NCBI GenBank assembly: GCA_019459055.1
Contig: JAIBEI010000010.1
Coordinates: forward strand, 36,659-100,658
Origin: Thiobacillus sp.
GTDB taxonomy: Bacteria; Pseudomonadota; Gammaproteobacteria; Burkholderiales; Thiobacillaceae
Length of the DNA stretch: 64,000 nucleotides
Direction of reading: 5' to 3'
Shown: piece after piece, positions 34,664-43,321 of the stretch
Layout of the letters: every line of letters starts with the position of its first letter
How positions within the stretch are numbered: the stretch's first letter is position 1
Translations under genes and position numbers: made by a program
Notes under the pieces: generated by a model
Databases searched by the model: none
Told to the model about the DNA's origin: nothing
The model's input: only the letters and a program-made list of their open reading frames with translations

Positions 34664-36064
34664 ATGAACGAATTTCGTATCGAAAAAGACTCGCTCGGCG
34701 AGGTCAAGGTTCCCGGGGATGCCTGGTATGGCGCACAGACCGCACGCGCCGTCGCCAATTTTCCCATTTCCGGGCGCCGCCCGGATAATGATTTCGTACT
34801 AGCGCATGTGCGGATCAAGCTTGCCGCCGCGCGCGCCAACTGCCAGCCCGGCTGGCTGTCCGAAGAAAAGCGCGATGCCATCGCCGCTGCCTGCGAGAAG
34901 ATCATCGCTGGCGAGCATGCCGACCAGTTCGTGGTCGACCGCTTCCAGGCGGGCGCCGGCACCAGCCACAACATGAACAGCAACGAGGTCATCGCCAACC
35001 TCGCCAGCGTGGCGCTGGGCGGCGAAAAAGGCGCGTACCAGCCGGTCAATCCCAACGACGACGTCAACATGGGGCAGTCGACCAACGACACCATCCCCAC
35101 CGCGATCCGGCTCGCCGTGCTGGCCAAGCTGCCGCGCCTGACCGCGGCGGTGCACGGCATGGCCGCTGAATTCAGCCGCCTGGCCGAGCGCGAGAAGGAC
35201 ACGGTGAAGTCCGGCCGCACCCATCTGCAGGATGCGGTGCCGACCACGCTGGGGCAGGAATTCGCCGGCTACGCGTGGACGCTTTCCCGCTGTGCCGCAA
35301 GCCTTGACGCGGTGCGCCCGGCGCTGTGCGAAATCGGCCTGGGCGGTTCCGCCGCCGGCACCGGGCTCAACACCTCGCCCGACTACGCGGCGCGCGCGGC
35401 CGCCGAACTGGCCATGCTCACCGGCGAGCCGATCCGCGTCGGCCAGCTGGTCGCGCAGATGCAGTCGATGAACGATCTGGCGCGGCTGTCGGGCGAAATC
35501 CGCAACCTGGCGCTGGAACTCACCCGCATCTCCAACGACCTGCGCCTGCTGGCCAGTGGTCCACGCACCGGCCTCGGCGAAATCCAGCTGCCGCCGGTGC
35601 AGCCGGGGTCATCCATCATGCCCGGCAAGGTCAACCCGGTGATGTTCGAAATGCTGAACCAGGTGTGCTACCAGGTGCTGGGGCAGGACGCCGCCGTCTC
35701 CTACATGGTGCAGGCCGGGCAGATGGAGCTCAACGTGATGATGCCGGCTTTGGGCAGTGCCCTGTTCGATGCCATGGAGTGGCTGACCAACGCGATGAAC
35801 GCCGCCACCGAGAAGAACCTCAAGGGCATCGTCGTCAACCGCGAGCGCTGCGCCTTCTTCATCCACCAGAGCGTCGCGCTCGCCACCCTGCTCAACACCC
35901 GGGTCGGCTACAACCAGGCCGCCGAAGTCGCCAAGGAATCGGAAAAATCCGGCCGCCCGGTGCGCGACATCGTCGCCGAGCGCGGGCTGATGAGCGCGGC
36001 GGACTTCGACGCGCTGGTGCTCGCCGCCGCGCACGGCGTGGGCAGCGGTGGCGGCGCCGGCTAA
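34664..36064 (+). CDS. fumC: Fumarate hydratase class II
   Basis: 466 residues. It interconverts fumarate and malate in the TCA cycle. The superfamily signature GSSIMPGKVNPV and the GRTHLQDAVPTTLGQEFAGY, NMGQSTNDTIPTAIR and AGAGTSHNMNSNEV boxes mark a class II, Fe-S-free fumarase (the same boxes occur in aspartase; length and termini favour FumC). No Shine-Dalgarno is visible before the ATG. Confidence 0.93.
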   Translation: MNEFRIEKDSLGEVKVPGDAWYGAQTARAVANFPISGRRPDNDFVLAHVRIKLAAARANCQPGWLSEEKRDAIAAACEKIIAGEHADQFVVDRFQAGAGTSHNMNSNEVIANLASVALGGEKGAYQPVNPNDDVNMGQSTNDTIPTAIRLAVLAKLPRLTAAVHGMAAEFSRLAEREKDTVKSGRTHLQDAVPTTLGQEFAGYAWTLSRCAASLDAVRPALCEIGLGGSAAGTGLNTSPDYAARAAAELAMLTGEPIRVGQLVAQMQSMNDLARLSGEIRNLALELTRISNDLRLLASGPRTGLGEIQLPPVQPGSSIMPGKVNPVMFEMLNQVCYQVLGQDAAVSYMVQAGQMELNVMMPALGSALFDAMEWLTNAMNAATEKNLKGIVVNRERCAFFIHQSVALATLLNTRVGYNQAAEVAKESEKSGRPVRDIVAERGLMSAADFDALVLAAAHGVGSGGGAG

Positions 36065-36113
36065 GCCCGGACTAATGGGATAATCCCGCCCTTTCCCCCC
36101 GAACCCCTACCCC

Positions 36114-37028
36114 ATGGCGATCCAGTGGTTCCCCGGTCACATGACCACCGCGCGCAAGAAAGCCGCGGAGACGATGGCGCAGATCGACGTGGTGGTCGAG
36201 GTGCTCGACGCCCGCCTGCCGGAAGCCGGCAGCAACCCGATGATCCACGAGCTGCGCACCCATCGCCAGCGCTCGTGCCTAAAGCTTTTGAACAAAGCAG
36301 ACCTCGCCGACCCGGCCGCCACCCGTGCCTGGCTGGACTATTTCAACAAGCAGCCCGGCGTGCTGGCGGTGGCGATTTCCGCCAAGAAAGCATCCGACGT
36401 GGCGAAGCTGCCAGCGCTGGCGCAAAAGCTGGCGCCGCACCGCGACGACACCTTCAAGCCGCTGCGGCTGATGATCATGGGCATCCCCAACGTCGGCAAA
36501 TCCACGCTGATGAACACCTGGGTCAAGCGCCGCGTCGCAGCGGTGGGCGACGAGCCGGCGGTGACCAAGTCGCAGCAGCGCATCAACCTGTCGCCGCGCC
36601 TGATCCTGGTCGACACGCCGGGGATGACCTGGCCGAAGATCGAGCACGATGCCGACGGCTTCATGCTGGCGGCAAGCCATGCGATCGGCCGTAACGCGGT
36701 GATCGACGAGGAAGTGGCGGTGTTTCTGGCGGCCATCCTGCTCGAACGCTACCCGTCCTTGCTGAAGGCGCGTTACGGCTTTTCGCTGGAGGGGCTGGAT
36801 CCGCCCGGGGTGCTGGAGGCGGTGGCGAAGAAACGCGGCTGCATCCTGAAGGGCCGCGGCGGCGAACTCGATCTGGAGAAGGCGGCGATGATCCTGCTCA
36901 CCGACTACCGCAGCGGAACCCTCGGCCGCATCAGCCTGGAAACCCCTGCGTCGCGCCAGGCGATGCTTGCGGCAGCGGCAATCAAGCCCAAAAAAACGGC
37001 CGCGCCGAAACCCGACGCCGCCGACTGA
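36114..37028 (+). CDS. ylqF: Circularly permuted GTPase YlqF/RbgA (ribosome biogenesis)
   Basis: 304 residues. The order of G motifs is permuted: G4 NKADL (about 60-64) precedes G1 GIPNVGKST (about 123-131) and G3 DTPGM (about 165-169), the mark of the YlqF/YawG family. The N-terminal IQWFPGHMTTARKKAAETM is diagnostic. RbgA acts in 50S maturation in Bacillus; the proteobacterial role is inferred. A GATAAT at 36079-36084 may be its -10. It ends directly against the convergent pgl stop. Confidence 0.92.
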   Translation: MAIQWFPGHMTTARKKAAETMAQIDVVVEVLDARLPEAGSNPMIHELRTHRQRSCLKLLNKADLADPAATRAWLDYFNKQPGVLAVAISAKKASDVAKLPALAQKLAPHRDDTFKPLRLMIMGIPNVGKSTLMNTWVKRRVAAVGDEPAVTKSQQRINLSPRLILVDTPGMTWPKIEHDADGFMLAASHAIGRNAVIDEEVAVFLAAILLERYPSLLKARYGFSLEGLDPPGVLEAVAKKRGCILKGRGGELDLEKAAMILLTDYRSGTLGRISLETPASRQAMLAAAAIKPKKTAAPKPDAAD

Positions 37029-37721
37029 TTATTCCTCTGCCGGCCAGGCTGCGGCGTCCAGCCAGGCCACGGTTTCCAACTTGCCCCGCACAGTTGATAC
37101 CGGCAGCGTCTCGCCGTTTTTCCAGCGCAGCAGCGTTTCGCGCTTGCCCGAACCGGTGATCACAAACCACACGCGCCGGCTGCGATTCAGCCGCACCGCC
37201 GACAGGCTCACCCGCTCGGGCGGCGGCTTCGGCGCAGCATAAATCGCCAGAACGTCCGAACTGCCCGGCGCGCCGCCCCAGTTGTGATCGGGAAACAGAC
37301 TCGCGGTGTGCCCATCCTCGCCCATGCCGAGCAGCACGACATCGAAATCCGCCACGTCCTTCAGCCAGCCGGCATAGCGCGTGGCGGCCTCGGCCGCGCC
37401 AAGCTCGGCCGGGATCGGGCGACGGTTTTCGGGCGGAATGCTTGACGCGGCAAGCCAGGCGGCTTCGGCCATGACGCTGTTGCGCTCGGGATGGTCGGCC
37501 GGCAGGCGGCGCTCGTCGCCGTACCAGACCTGCCAGCGCGCATCGCCCGCGCGTCGGTTAGCCAGCGCCCGATAGAGTGCACGCGGGGTGCTGCCGCCCG
37601 CCAGCACCAGATGAAACACGCCGCGCGCGGCGAGGGCGGCTCCGGCTTCGGCGCACAGCGCATCGGCCAGCGCCGCCACGAGCGTGTCGGCATCGGCAAA
37701 CACCCGCCATTCGGGCTGCAT
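37029..37721 (-). CDS. pgl: 6-phosphogluconolactonase
   Basis: 230 residues from ATG 37721, which overlaps the zwf stop (TGATG); the frame upstream is antisense-like noise inside zwf. VLAGGSTPRALYRAL and VLLGMGEDGHTASLFPDH are diagnostic of DevB-type 6PGL. It hydrolyses 6-phosphogluconolactone, the middle step of the oxidative pentose phosphate path, with zwf and gnd upstream in the same operon. Confidence 0.95.
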   Translation of the reverse strand: MQPEWRVFADADTLVAALADALCAEAGAALAARGVFHLVLAGGSTPRALYRALANRRAGDARWQVWYGDERRLPADHPERNSVMAEAAWLAASSIPPENRRPIPAELGAAEAATRYAGWLKDVADFDVVLLGMGEDGHTASLFPDHNWGGAPGSSDVLAIYAAPKPPPERVSLSAVRLNRSRRVWFVITGSGKRETLLRWKNGETLPVSTVRGKLETVAWLDAAAWPAEE

Positions 37722-39205
37722 CACAATTCGTTGCGCCAGATCTGGTCGTCGCTGTCGAACAGGCGGTTGGCATCGGCCGGCCCCCAACTGCCGGCGGGAT
37801 AGGTCGGGATGTATTCGCGCTCGATTGCCCAGTGATTGAGGATGGGATCGACCACCCGCCACGCCCATTCGATTTCGTCGAAGCGCAGGAACAGCGAACG
37901 GTCGCCCTCGATGACGTCGAGCAGCAGGGTTTCGTATGCGTCTAGCGTCTGCTCGTCGGTCTTGAGGAAACTCGCATTCATCTGCATCAGCCGGGTGTCC
38001 ATGTCGAGTCCGGGCTGCTTGACGTGGATTTCCATGCGCATCGATTCATCGGGCTGGATCGACAGCAGGATCCAGTTGGGATCGATCGACTCGAGCGGGG
38101 TTTCGCGGAACAGCTGCTGCGGCGGATGGCGGAAGCGGATCGCGATCATCGAGGTCTGGTGCGGCATGCGCTTGCCGGTGCGCAAGTAAAACGGCACCCC
38201 GCGCCAGCGCCAGTTATCGATGTAGAACTTGGCGGCGACGAAGGTTTCCGTGATGGAATTCGACTCGACGTTTTCTTCCTGCTGGTAGCCCACTACGGGC
38301 TTGCCGTCGATCGTGCCGCGGGTGTATTGCGCCCGCAGCGCATGCGCGTGCACCGCACGCTTGGCGATCGGACGGATCGAGCGCAGCACCTTCACCTTTT
38401 CGTCCTGCAGCGCATCGGGTTCGAGCGCAGCGGGGGGCTCCATCGCGACCACGGTCAGCAACTGCATCAAATGGTTTTGCAGCATGTCGCGCAGCGCGCC
38501 GGCGCGATCGTAGTAGTCGGCACGATTCTCGATGCCGATCGACTCGGCCACGGTGATCTGCACATGGTCGATGAAGTTGCGGTTCCACAGGGGCTCGATC
38601 AGCGTGTTGGCGAAGCGGAACACCAGCAGGTTCTGCACGGTCTCCTTGCCGAGAAAGTGATCGATGCGGTACACCTGCTCCTCGTCGAAATGCTGGTGCA
38701 GCAGGCGATTGAGCATCTGTGCCGATTCGAGGTCTTCGCCAAAAGGCTTTTCAATCACCACCCGGTTCAGGCCGCGCGGCTTGTTGAGCCCCGCGGCCTC
38801 GAGGTTCTGGATCACCGCACCGAATTCGGCTGGCTTGATCGCGAGATAGTAGACCGCGCTCGAACACGCCGATTCGGGCGGCAGCCGCTCGGCCAGCGCG
38901 CGGTAGGAGGCCGCGTCGTTGAGGTCGCCCTTGAAATAGCTGAAGCGCGCAATGAAGCGTGTGAACACCGGCGTATCGAGCGAGCCCTTGATCTTGCCAT
39001 CGAGCATCTTGCGCATATGCTCGCGCCAGTTTTCCGTCGTCCAGTCACGCCGCGAAAACGCAATGATCGAGAGGGACTCCGCCAGCCGCCCGGCAGCCTC
39101 CAGGTGGTAGAGTGCCGGCAAAAGCTTGTTGGACGCAAGGTTTCCGGTCGCACCGAAAATCACGAACGTGCACGGCAGATTATCAGGATCTTGGGCCAGT
39201 TTCAT
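37721..39205 (-). CDS. zwf: Glucose-6-phosphate 1-dehydrogenase
   Basis: 494 residues, usual length. The nucleotide-binding GATGNLASNKL is at about 19-29 and the active-site motif RIDHFLGKE is present (tyrosine in many orthologues is phenylalanine here). FYLRTGKRMP and the C-terminal region are typical. It yields NADPH and 6-phosphogluconolactone. It follows gnd by one base. Confidence 0.96.
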   Translation of the reverse strand: MKLAQDPDNLPCTFVIFGATGNLASNKLLPALYHLEAAGRLAESLSIIAFSRRDWTTENWREHMRKMLDGKIKGSLDTPVFTRFIARFSYFKGDLNDAASYRALAERLPPESACSSAVYYLAIKPAEFGAVIQNLEAAGLNKPRGLNRVVIEKPFGEDLESAQMLNRLLHQHFDEEQVYRIDHFLGKETVQNLLVFRFANTLIEPLWNRNFIDHVQITVAESIGIENRADYYDRAGALRDMLQNHLMQLLTVVAMEPPAALEPDALQDEKVKVLRSIRPIAKRAVHAHALRAQYTRGTIDGKPVVGYQQEENVESNSITETFVAAKFYIDNWRWRGVPFYLRTGKRMPHQTSMIAIRFRHPPQQLFRETPLESIDPNWILLSIQPDESMRMEIHVKQPGLDMDTRLMQMNASFLKTDEQTLDAYETLLLDVIEGDRSLFLRFDEIEWAWRVVDPILNHWAIEREYIPTYPAGSWGPADANRLFDSDDQIWRNEL

Positions 39206-39206
39206 C

Positions 39207-40115
39207 TCAACCCTCCTTCACGGCGTGGCCGCCGAAGCCCTGGCGCATTTTTGCCAGCATCTTGTTGGCGTAATCGCCCTTGCCCTGGCTGGCAAAACGC
39301 ATCATCAGGGACAGCGTCATCACGGGTGCGGGAACGCCCAGTTCGATCGCTTCAAGCGCGGTCCAGCGGCCTTCGCCGGAGTCGCCGACATAAGGCTGAA
39401 CGTTCTCGAGCGTCGGGTCCTGTGCCAGAAAATCCGCCGACAGATCAAGCAGCCACGATTGCACCACGCTGCCGTGGCGCCACAACTCGGCAATTTCGCC
39501 GAGACTCAACTCGAAACCCGGCTTGCTTTTCATCAGCGCGAAGCCTTCGGCCAGTGCCTGCATCATGCCGTACTCGATGCCGTTATGAACCATCTTGACG
39601 AAATGCCCGGAGCCGACCGAACCGCAATGCAGCCAACCGCGGTCCGCGGCGGGCGCGAGCTTTTCCATGTAGGGCTTGAGCCGTGCCGCTGCCGCGTCGC
39701 TCGCACCGAACATCAGGCAATAGCCGTTCTCCAGCCCCCACACGCCGCCGGACACCCCGACATCGGAAAACTCGATCTGGCGCTCGGCGAGCCAAGCAGT
39801 GCGGCGCTGCACATCCTTGTAGAAGGAGTTGCCCCCATCCACGACCAGGTCGCCCGGCGCCAGCATCGGCCGCAAGGCTTGCAGCGTGGCTTCCGTCACG
39901 TCGCCCGCAGGCAACATCAACCACACGATGCGTGGCGTAGCGAGTGCGTCGACCAGGGCCTGCAAGCTGTCACAGGCGAGATGGCCTGTTTCTTCAGCCA
40001 GGCTTTGCGTCACGTCAAAGCTACGGTTGAACAGCCCAATCTGCGCGCCCTCGCGCGCCAGTCGCCGTGCCATGTTGCCGCCCATGCGACCCAGTCCGAC
40101 GATACCGAATTCCAT
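39207..40115 (-). CDS. gnd: 6-phosphogluconate dehydrogenase, decarboxylating (short GntZ type)
   Basis: 302 residues from ATG 40115 (MEFGIVGLGRMGGNMARRLA), chosen for GGAG six bases upstream. Rossmann GLGRMGGNM, DLVVDGGNSFYKD, SGGVWGLENGYCLM and the catalytic GSGHFVKMVHNGIEYGMMQ are present. At about 300 residues it is the short, often NAD-preferring type rather than the 470-residue E. coli enzyme. First gene of gnd-zwf-pgl; no edd/eda genes are nearby. Confidence 0.94.
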   Translation of the reverse strand: MEFGIVGLGRMGGNMARRLAREGAQIGLFNRSFDVTQSLAEETGHLACDSLQALVDALATPRIVWLMLPAGDVTEATLQALRPMLAPGDLVVDGGNSFYKDVQRRTAWLAERQIEFSDVGVSGGVWGLENGYCLMFGASDAAAARLKPYMEKLAPAADRGWLHCGSVGSGHFVKMVHNGIEYGMMQALAEGFALMKSKPGFELSLGEIAELWRHGSVVQSWLLDLSADFLAQDPTLENVQPYVGDSGEGRWTALEAIELGVPAPVMTLSLMMRFASQGKGDYANKMLAKMRQGFGGHAVKEG

Positions 40116-40247
40116 ACTTGACTCCTTTGGGATGAATATTTGTTTGCATGGCGCAGCAATCGTGCCCGCTGTGAACACATCATAGAACGCGAGGATGACG
40201 GGCGCATTGCGCAAGGCGTGCCCCCGGGCGGTACACGACGCACCCGA

Positions 40248-40883
40248 TCAGGCCAGCAAACCCGGAAACAGCTTGCCCAGGCCGCTCGCGATCATCTCGA
40301 CCGAAATCGCCGCGATGATCAGCCCCATCAGGCGCGTGACGACATGAATCCCGGTTTTTCCAAGGCGCCGAGCAATCGCCGGTGCGGCCCGAAACGCCAG
40401 CCATACCGAGAGGGCCACCAACGCCACCGGGATCAGCAACAGACCTTGGTGCAGCACATCGCCCTGCACCGCACCCGCCGCCACAATCATGTGGGTGATC
40501 GCGCCCGGCCCGGCCAGAAGCGGCACCCCTAGCGGAACCACGCCAATGGAGTCCTTCTCTTCCGCCTCCATTGCCTCGTCCTGCGTCTGCCGCTGTGGGC
40601 TGACGTGCGCCTGCACCATCGACAGCGCCAGCAACAGCAGCAGCAGGCCGCCCGCCACCGAAAAGGCGGCGAGGCGAATGCCGAAAAACATGAGCAGGGG
40701 TTCGCCGACGAAGGTAAAGAGCGTCAGCACGCCGAGCACTGTCAGCGCCGCAATCCGTGCCGCCGCATTGCTCTGCGCAAGCGTGTAGCCATGGGTGGCC
40801 ATGAGAAAAATCGGAATGACGCCGACCGGGTCGACGATAGCGAACAGCGCTAACGCCGCTTTGACGAGTTCGAAAATGTCCAT
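40248..40883 (-). CDS. MarC family integral membrane protein
   Basis: 211 residues from MDIFELVKAALALFAIVDPV; an ATG two codons earlier (40889) is equally possible since no ribosome binding site is visible. About six hydrophobic segments, with the conserved DPVGVIPIFL and GPGAIT motifs of the MarC (UPF0056) family. Despite its name, MarC is not established as a drug pump; function unknown. It is a single gene between gnd and trmB. Confidence 0.9.
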   Translation of the reverse strand: MDIFELVKAALALFAIVDPVGVIPIFLMATHGYTLAQSNAAARIAALTVLGVLTLFTFVGEPLLMFFGIRLAAFSVAGGLLLLLLALSMVQAHVSPQRQTQDEAMEAEEKDSIGVVPLGVPLLAGPGAITHMIVAAGAVQGDVLHQGLLLIPVALVALSVWLAFRAAPAIARRLGKTGIHVVTRLMGLIIAAISVEMIASGLGKLFPGLLA

Positions 40884-40913
40884 GAACACATCATAGCCGC
40901 GTGGCGCAGCGGG

Positions 40914-41597
40914 TTAAGCCCGACGAAATACCAGATCCCACACCCCATGCCCCAGACGGATGCCGCGCTGCTCGAATTTGGTGAGCGGGCGGGTGTCGGG
41001 GCGCGGCGCGTACTCCGCCGCGGTGTTTTGCAACTGCGACTCGGCGGAGAGCACCGCCAGCATCTGCTCGGCGTAGTCCTGCCAGTCGGTCGCCAGATGG
41101 ATATAGCCGCCCGGCTGCAAGCGGCTGGCCAGCAGGCCCACCAACGGCGACTGGATCAGGCGGCGCTTGTGGTGGCGCTTCTTGTGCCAGGGGTCGGGGA
41201 AGAAGATATGGATGCCCGCAAGGCTGGCCGGCGCCAGCATGTGGGTCAGCACCTCGACCGCGTCGTGCTGGACGACGCGCACGTTGGTCAAATCACGCTG
41301 GCCCAGCTGCTTCAGCAGCGCACCGACGCCGGGCGTATGCACCTCGACGCCGAGGTAGTCATTTTCGGGATGGGCAGCGGCAATCTCGGCCAGCCCCTCG
41401 CCCATGCCGAAGCCGATTTCCAGGATGCGCGGTGCGCTGCGGCCGAAATCGGCATCGAGATCGAGCAACCCGGACTGGTACGGCAGCATGAACTGCGGCC
41501 CGATTTCGGCCAGCGCGCGCGCCTGGCCGGAGCCGACGCGGCCGGCGCGCAGCACATAGGATCGGATGCGCGGGTGCGCGCCGGTGTCGGTCGTCAT
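40914..41597 (-). CDS. trmB: tRNA (guanine-N7-)-methyltransferase
   Basis: 227 residues. SAM-binding [15 protein letters not shown] and the signature [19 protein letters not shown] identify TrmB, which makes m7G46 in the tRNA variable loop. It begins 3 bases after thiG ends, so it is likely read from the thiS-thiG transcript. Confidence 0.96.
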   Translation of the reverse strand: MTTDTGAHPRIRSYVLRAGRVGSGQARALAEIGPQFMLPYQSGLLDLDADFGRSAPRILEIGFGMGEGLAEIAAAHPENDYLGVEVHTPGVGALLKQLGQRDLTNVRVVQHDAVEVLTHMLAPASLAGIHIFFPDPWHKKRHHKRRLIQSPLVGLLASRLQPGGYIHLATDWQDYAEQMLAVLSAESQLQNTAAEYAPRPDTRPLTKFEQRGIRLGHGVWDLVFRRA

Positions 41598-41600
41598 GCT

Positions 41601-42389
41601 TTATTTGCTGCCTGTAATGAGGCCGCCGGTGGGCGAACTCGGGCTGGCTTTATAGATCTTCTTCGGCATGCGGCCGGCCAGGAAGGCTTCGCGCCCAGCT
41701 TCTACCGCTTTTTTCATGGCCGAAGCCATCAGCACCGGATTGCCGGCGCCGGCGATCGCGGTATTCATCAGCACCGCGTCGCAGCCAAGCTCCATCGCGA
41801 TGGTGGCGTCGCTGGCGGTGCCGACGCCGGCGTCCACGATCACCGGCACCGAAAGACGGTCGATGATGATCTGCAGGTTCCACGGATTGAGGATGCCCAT
41901 GCCGGAGCCGATCAGGCTCGCCAGCGGCATCACCGCGACGCAGCCGATGTCCTCCAGCTGCTTGGCGGCGATCGGGTCGTCCGACGTGTAGACCATGACC
42001 TGGAAGCCCTCCTTCACCAGCACCTCGGCGGCCTTGATCGTTTCGGCCACGTTGGGATAGAGCGATTCGGCGTCGCCCAGCACCTCCAGCTTGACCAGAG
42101 CATGACCGTCGAGCAGTTCGCGCGCCAGACGCAGGGTGCGGATCGCGTCGTCCGCCGTGTAGCAGCCGGCGGTGTTGGGCAGGTAGGTGTATTTCGACGG
42201 CGGCAGCGCGTCGAGCAGGCTCGGCTGGCCGGCGTCCTGGCCGATGTTGGTGCGGCGGATGGCAACGGTGACGATTTCCGCGCCTGAGGCTTCGACCGCG
42301 AGGCGGGTCTGTTCGAAATCCTGGTACTTGCCGGTACCGACCAGCAGGCGGGAAGCATAGGATTTTCCGGCGATGACGAGTGGGTTCAT
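41601..42389 (-). CDS. thiG: Thiazole synthase
   Basis: 262 residues. It forms the thiazole phosphate of thiamine from deoxyxylulose phosphate, dehydroglycine and ThiS-thiocarboxylate. The Schiff-base lysine lies in [29 protein letters not shown] and [12 protein letters not shown] are typical. It follows thiS after a 110-base spacer. Confidence 0.96.
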   Translation of the reverse strand: MNPLVIAGKSYASRLLVGTGKYQDFEQTRLAVEASGAEIVTVAIRRTNIGQDAGQPSLLDALPPSKYTYLPNTAGCYTADDAIRTLRLARELLDGHALVKLEVLGDAESLYPNVAETIKAAEVLVKEGFQVMVYTSDDPIAAKQLEDIGCVAVMPLASLIGSGMGILNPWNLQIIIDRLSVPVIVDAGVGTASDATIAMELGCDAVLMNTAIAGAGNPVLMASAMKKAVEAGREAFLAGRMPKKIYKASPSSPTGGLITGSK

Positions 42390-42499
42390 AAGTTCGGTGA
42401 GGCTAAGGGGTGAAGGGTGAAGACGAGGGTAAGAAGCGAAGCGAAGGACTCAGGCTGATGCGTCGCACCTCACCCCCTGCCCCTCACGCCTCACCCACT
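42390..42499. repeat. thiS-thiG spacer with CCCCTCAC/GGTGAAG short repeats
   Basis: The + strand has GGGGTGAAGGGTGAAG at one end and CTCACCCCCTGCCCCTCACG then CCTCACCC at the other. The two ends are partly complementary, so a transcript could fold into a long imperfect hairpin between thiS and thiG. Confidence 0.45.
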
Positions 42500-42703
42500 T
42501 CAGCCGCCGCCGACAGCGACGACGATTTCCAGGCGGTCGCCGCTGACCAGCGAGGTGGTGGCGTGCTGGCTGCGCGGGACGATCTCGCCGTTTTTTTCGA
42601 TGGCGATGCGCTTTCCCGCCAGGTTCTGCAACTCGATCAGTTGAGCCAGGGTAAGCGGCGCAGGAAAGCTGCGGGTTTCGCCATTGATGACCAGTTCAAT
42701 CAC
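42500..42703 (-). CDS. thiS: Sulfur carrier protein ThiS
   Basis: 67 residues, a ubiquitin-like fold ending in Gly-Gly-Gly (IVVAVGGG), whose terminal glycine is adenylated and thiocarboxylated to donate sulfur for the thiazole ring. MIELVINGETRSFPAPLTLA is a typical start. It heads thiS-thiG-trmB. No TPP riboswitch was found upstream. Confidence 0.92.
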   Translation of the reverse strand: MIELVINGETRSFPAPLTLAQLIELQNLAGKRIAIEKNGEIVPRSQHATTSLVSGDRLEIVVAVGGG

Positions 42704-42747
42704 TTCTTTTCTATCCGTGGGGCATGAGTTTCAGTATCATGCCGAAT

Positions 42748-42789
42748 TCTACCCTGAAGGGCACAAGCACCCTAGAAGGGCACGAGTAC
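42748..42789 (+). repeat. Two tandem CCCT-AAGGG palindromic units before tRNA-Gly
   Basis: ACCCTGAAGGGCACAAGC is followed by ACCCTAGAAGGGCACGAG, two near-identical units about 19-20 bases long, each with a CCCT/AGGG dyad. They lie between thiS and the tRNA gene. Confidence 0.7.
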
Positions 42790-42792
42790 CGC

Positions 42793-42866
42793 GCGGGCGT
42801 CGTATAGTGGCATTACCTGAGCTTCCCAAGCTCATGAGGAGGGTTCGATTCCCTTCGCCCGCTCCA
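42793..42866 (+). tRNA. tRNA-Gly (anticodon CCC)
   Basis: 74 bases with encoded CCA. Acceptor stem GCGGGCG / CGCCCGC, D arm with GTATAGTGGCATTAC, anticodon stem TGAGC / GCTCA with loop TTCCCAA (anticodon CCC), and T arm GAGGGTTCGATTCCCTT (GGTTCGATTCC core) all pair as expected. It is a lone tRNA gene. Confidence 0.95.
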
Positions 42867-43087
42867 GCTGCTTACAGACATTCCATCTGGCCAGCCTCGG
42901 TTCAATACATTGTTCTCCATGGCCGTATTGCAACAGGCCATGAATATCCAATCCCCCTTGCTCCTGCCGCGCTGAGATTCGTGCGGGCCACGCACCCATT
43001 CCGGAGCGGGCACTCACCGGCAAGGCCATGCTGCGTCTAAAGAAAAACCTGTCGTCCAGCCCAGGCTGACATTTTCAATCCGTGCCC
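42867..43087 (+). other. Non-coding stretch between tRNA-Gly and the DUF1631 leader
   Basis: No credible reading frame on either strand. It leads into the promoter and riboswitch at 43088-43321. I see no phage-type integration duplicate of the tRNA 3' end in this stretch. Confidence 0.4.
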
Positions 43088-43115
43088 TAAAGTTTCCCGC
43101 GCCCCCCGCCGATAG
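43088..43115 (+). promoter_or_regulatory. Sigma-28 (FliA)-like promoter
   Basis: TAAAGTTT (43088-43095), a 12-base C-rich spacer, then GCCGATAG (43108-43115). The sigma-28 consensus is TAAAGTTT-N11-GCCGATAA, so both boxes match 15 of 16 positions with a spacer one base longer than usual. Transcription would start near 43122, about 40 bases before the riboswitch. Confidence 0.55.
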
Positions 43116-43159
43116 ATCAATTGTCTGGTTGTGTGTCGATATTCAGGCATGATCGCCGA

Positions 43160-43255
43160 CCACCGAACAGGGCAAACCCGCCGCGAGGCGGAGACGCAAA
43201 GTTACCGGTCTCAGTTCCCGCAGCAGGCGGCTGAGACAGCGGAGCCGCCGGCAGC
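43160..43255 (+). promoter_or_regulatory. Cyclic di-GMP-I (GEMM-I) riboswitch aptamer
   Basis: The conserved 5' core AGGGCAAACC (43169-43178) is followed by a P2 hairpin CGCC-GCGA-GGCG with a GNRA tetraloop (43179-43190), then GAGACGCAAAG (43191-43201). P3 is a perfect 7-bp stem GTCTCAG / CTGAGAC (43208-43214 with 43231-43237). The 3' core AGCGGAGCCGCCG (43238-43250) corresponds to AGCGGGGUUACCG of the Vibrio Vc2 aptamer. Order and spacing agree with GEMM-I. It controls the DUF1631 gene at 43322. Confidence 0.88.
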
Positions 43256-43272
43256 ATTCCTGTCACGCGCGC

Positions 43273-43318
43273 GTCACCCCGTTCCCAGGTCAGCCAACCG
43301 CCGATACCGCGAGGTGAC
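43273..43318 (+). promoter_or_regulatory. Candidate expression platform: inverted repeat over the DUF1631 ribosome binding site
   Basis: GTCACC (43273-43278) can pair with GGTGAC (43313-43318), which contains most of the Shine-Dalgarno GAGGTG just before the ATG at 43322. There is no T-run, so translational rather than transcriptional control is the more likely mode. Confidence 0.45.
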
Positions 43319-43321
43319 TCC

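Noticed and set aside
42704..42792. TPP riboswitch expected before thiS
   Set aside because: The CTGAGA and GAACCTGA-type core sequences are not found upstream of thiS; only short palindromic repeats and the tRNA gene are there.
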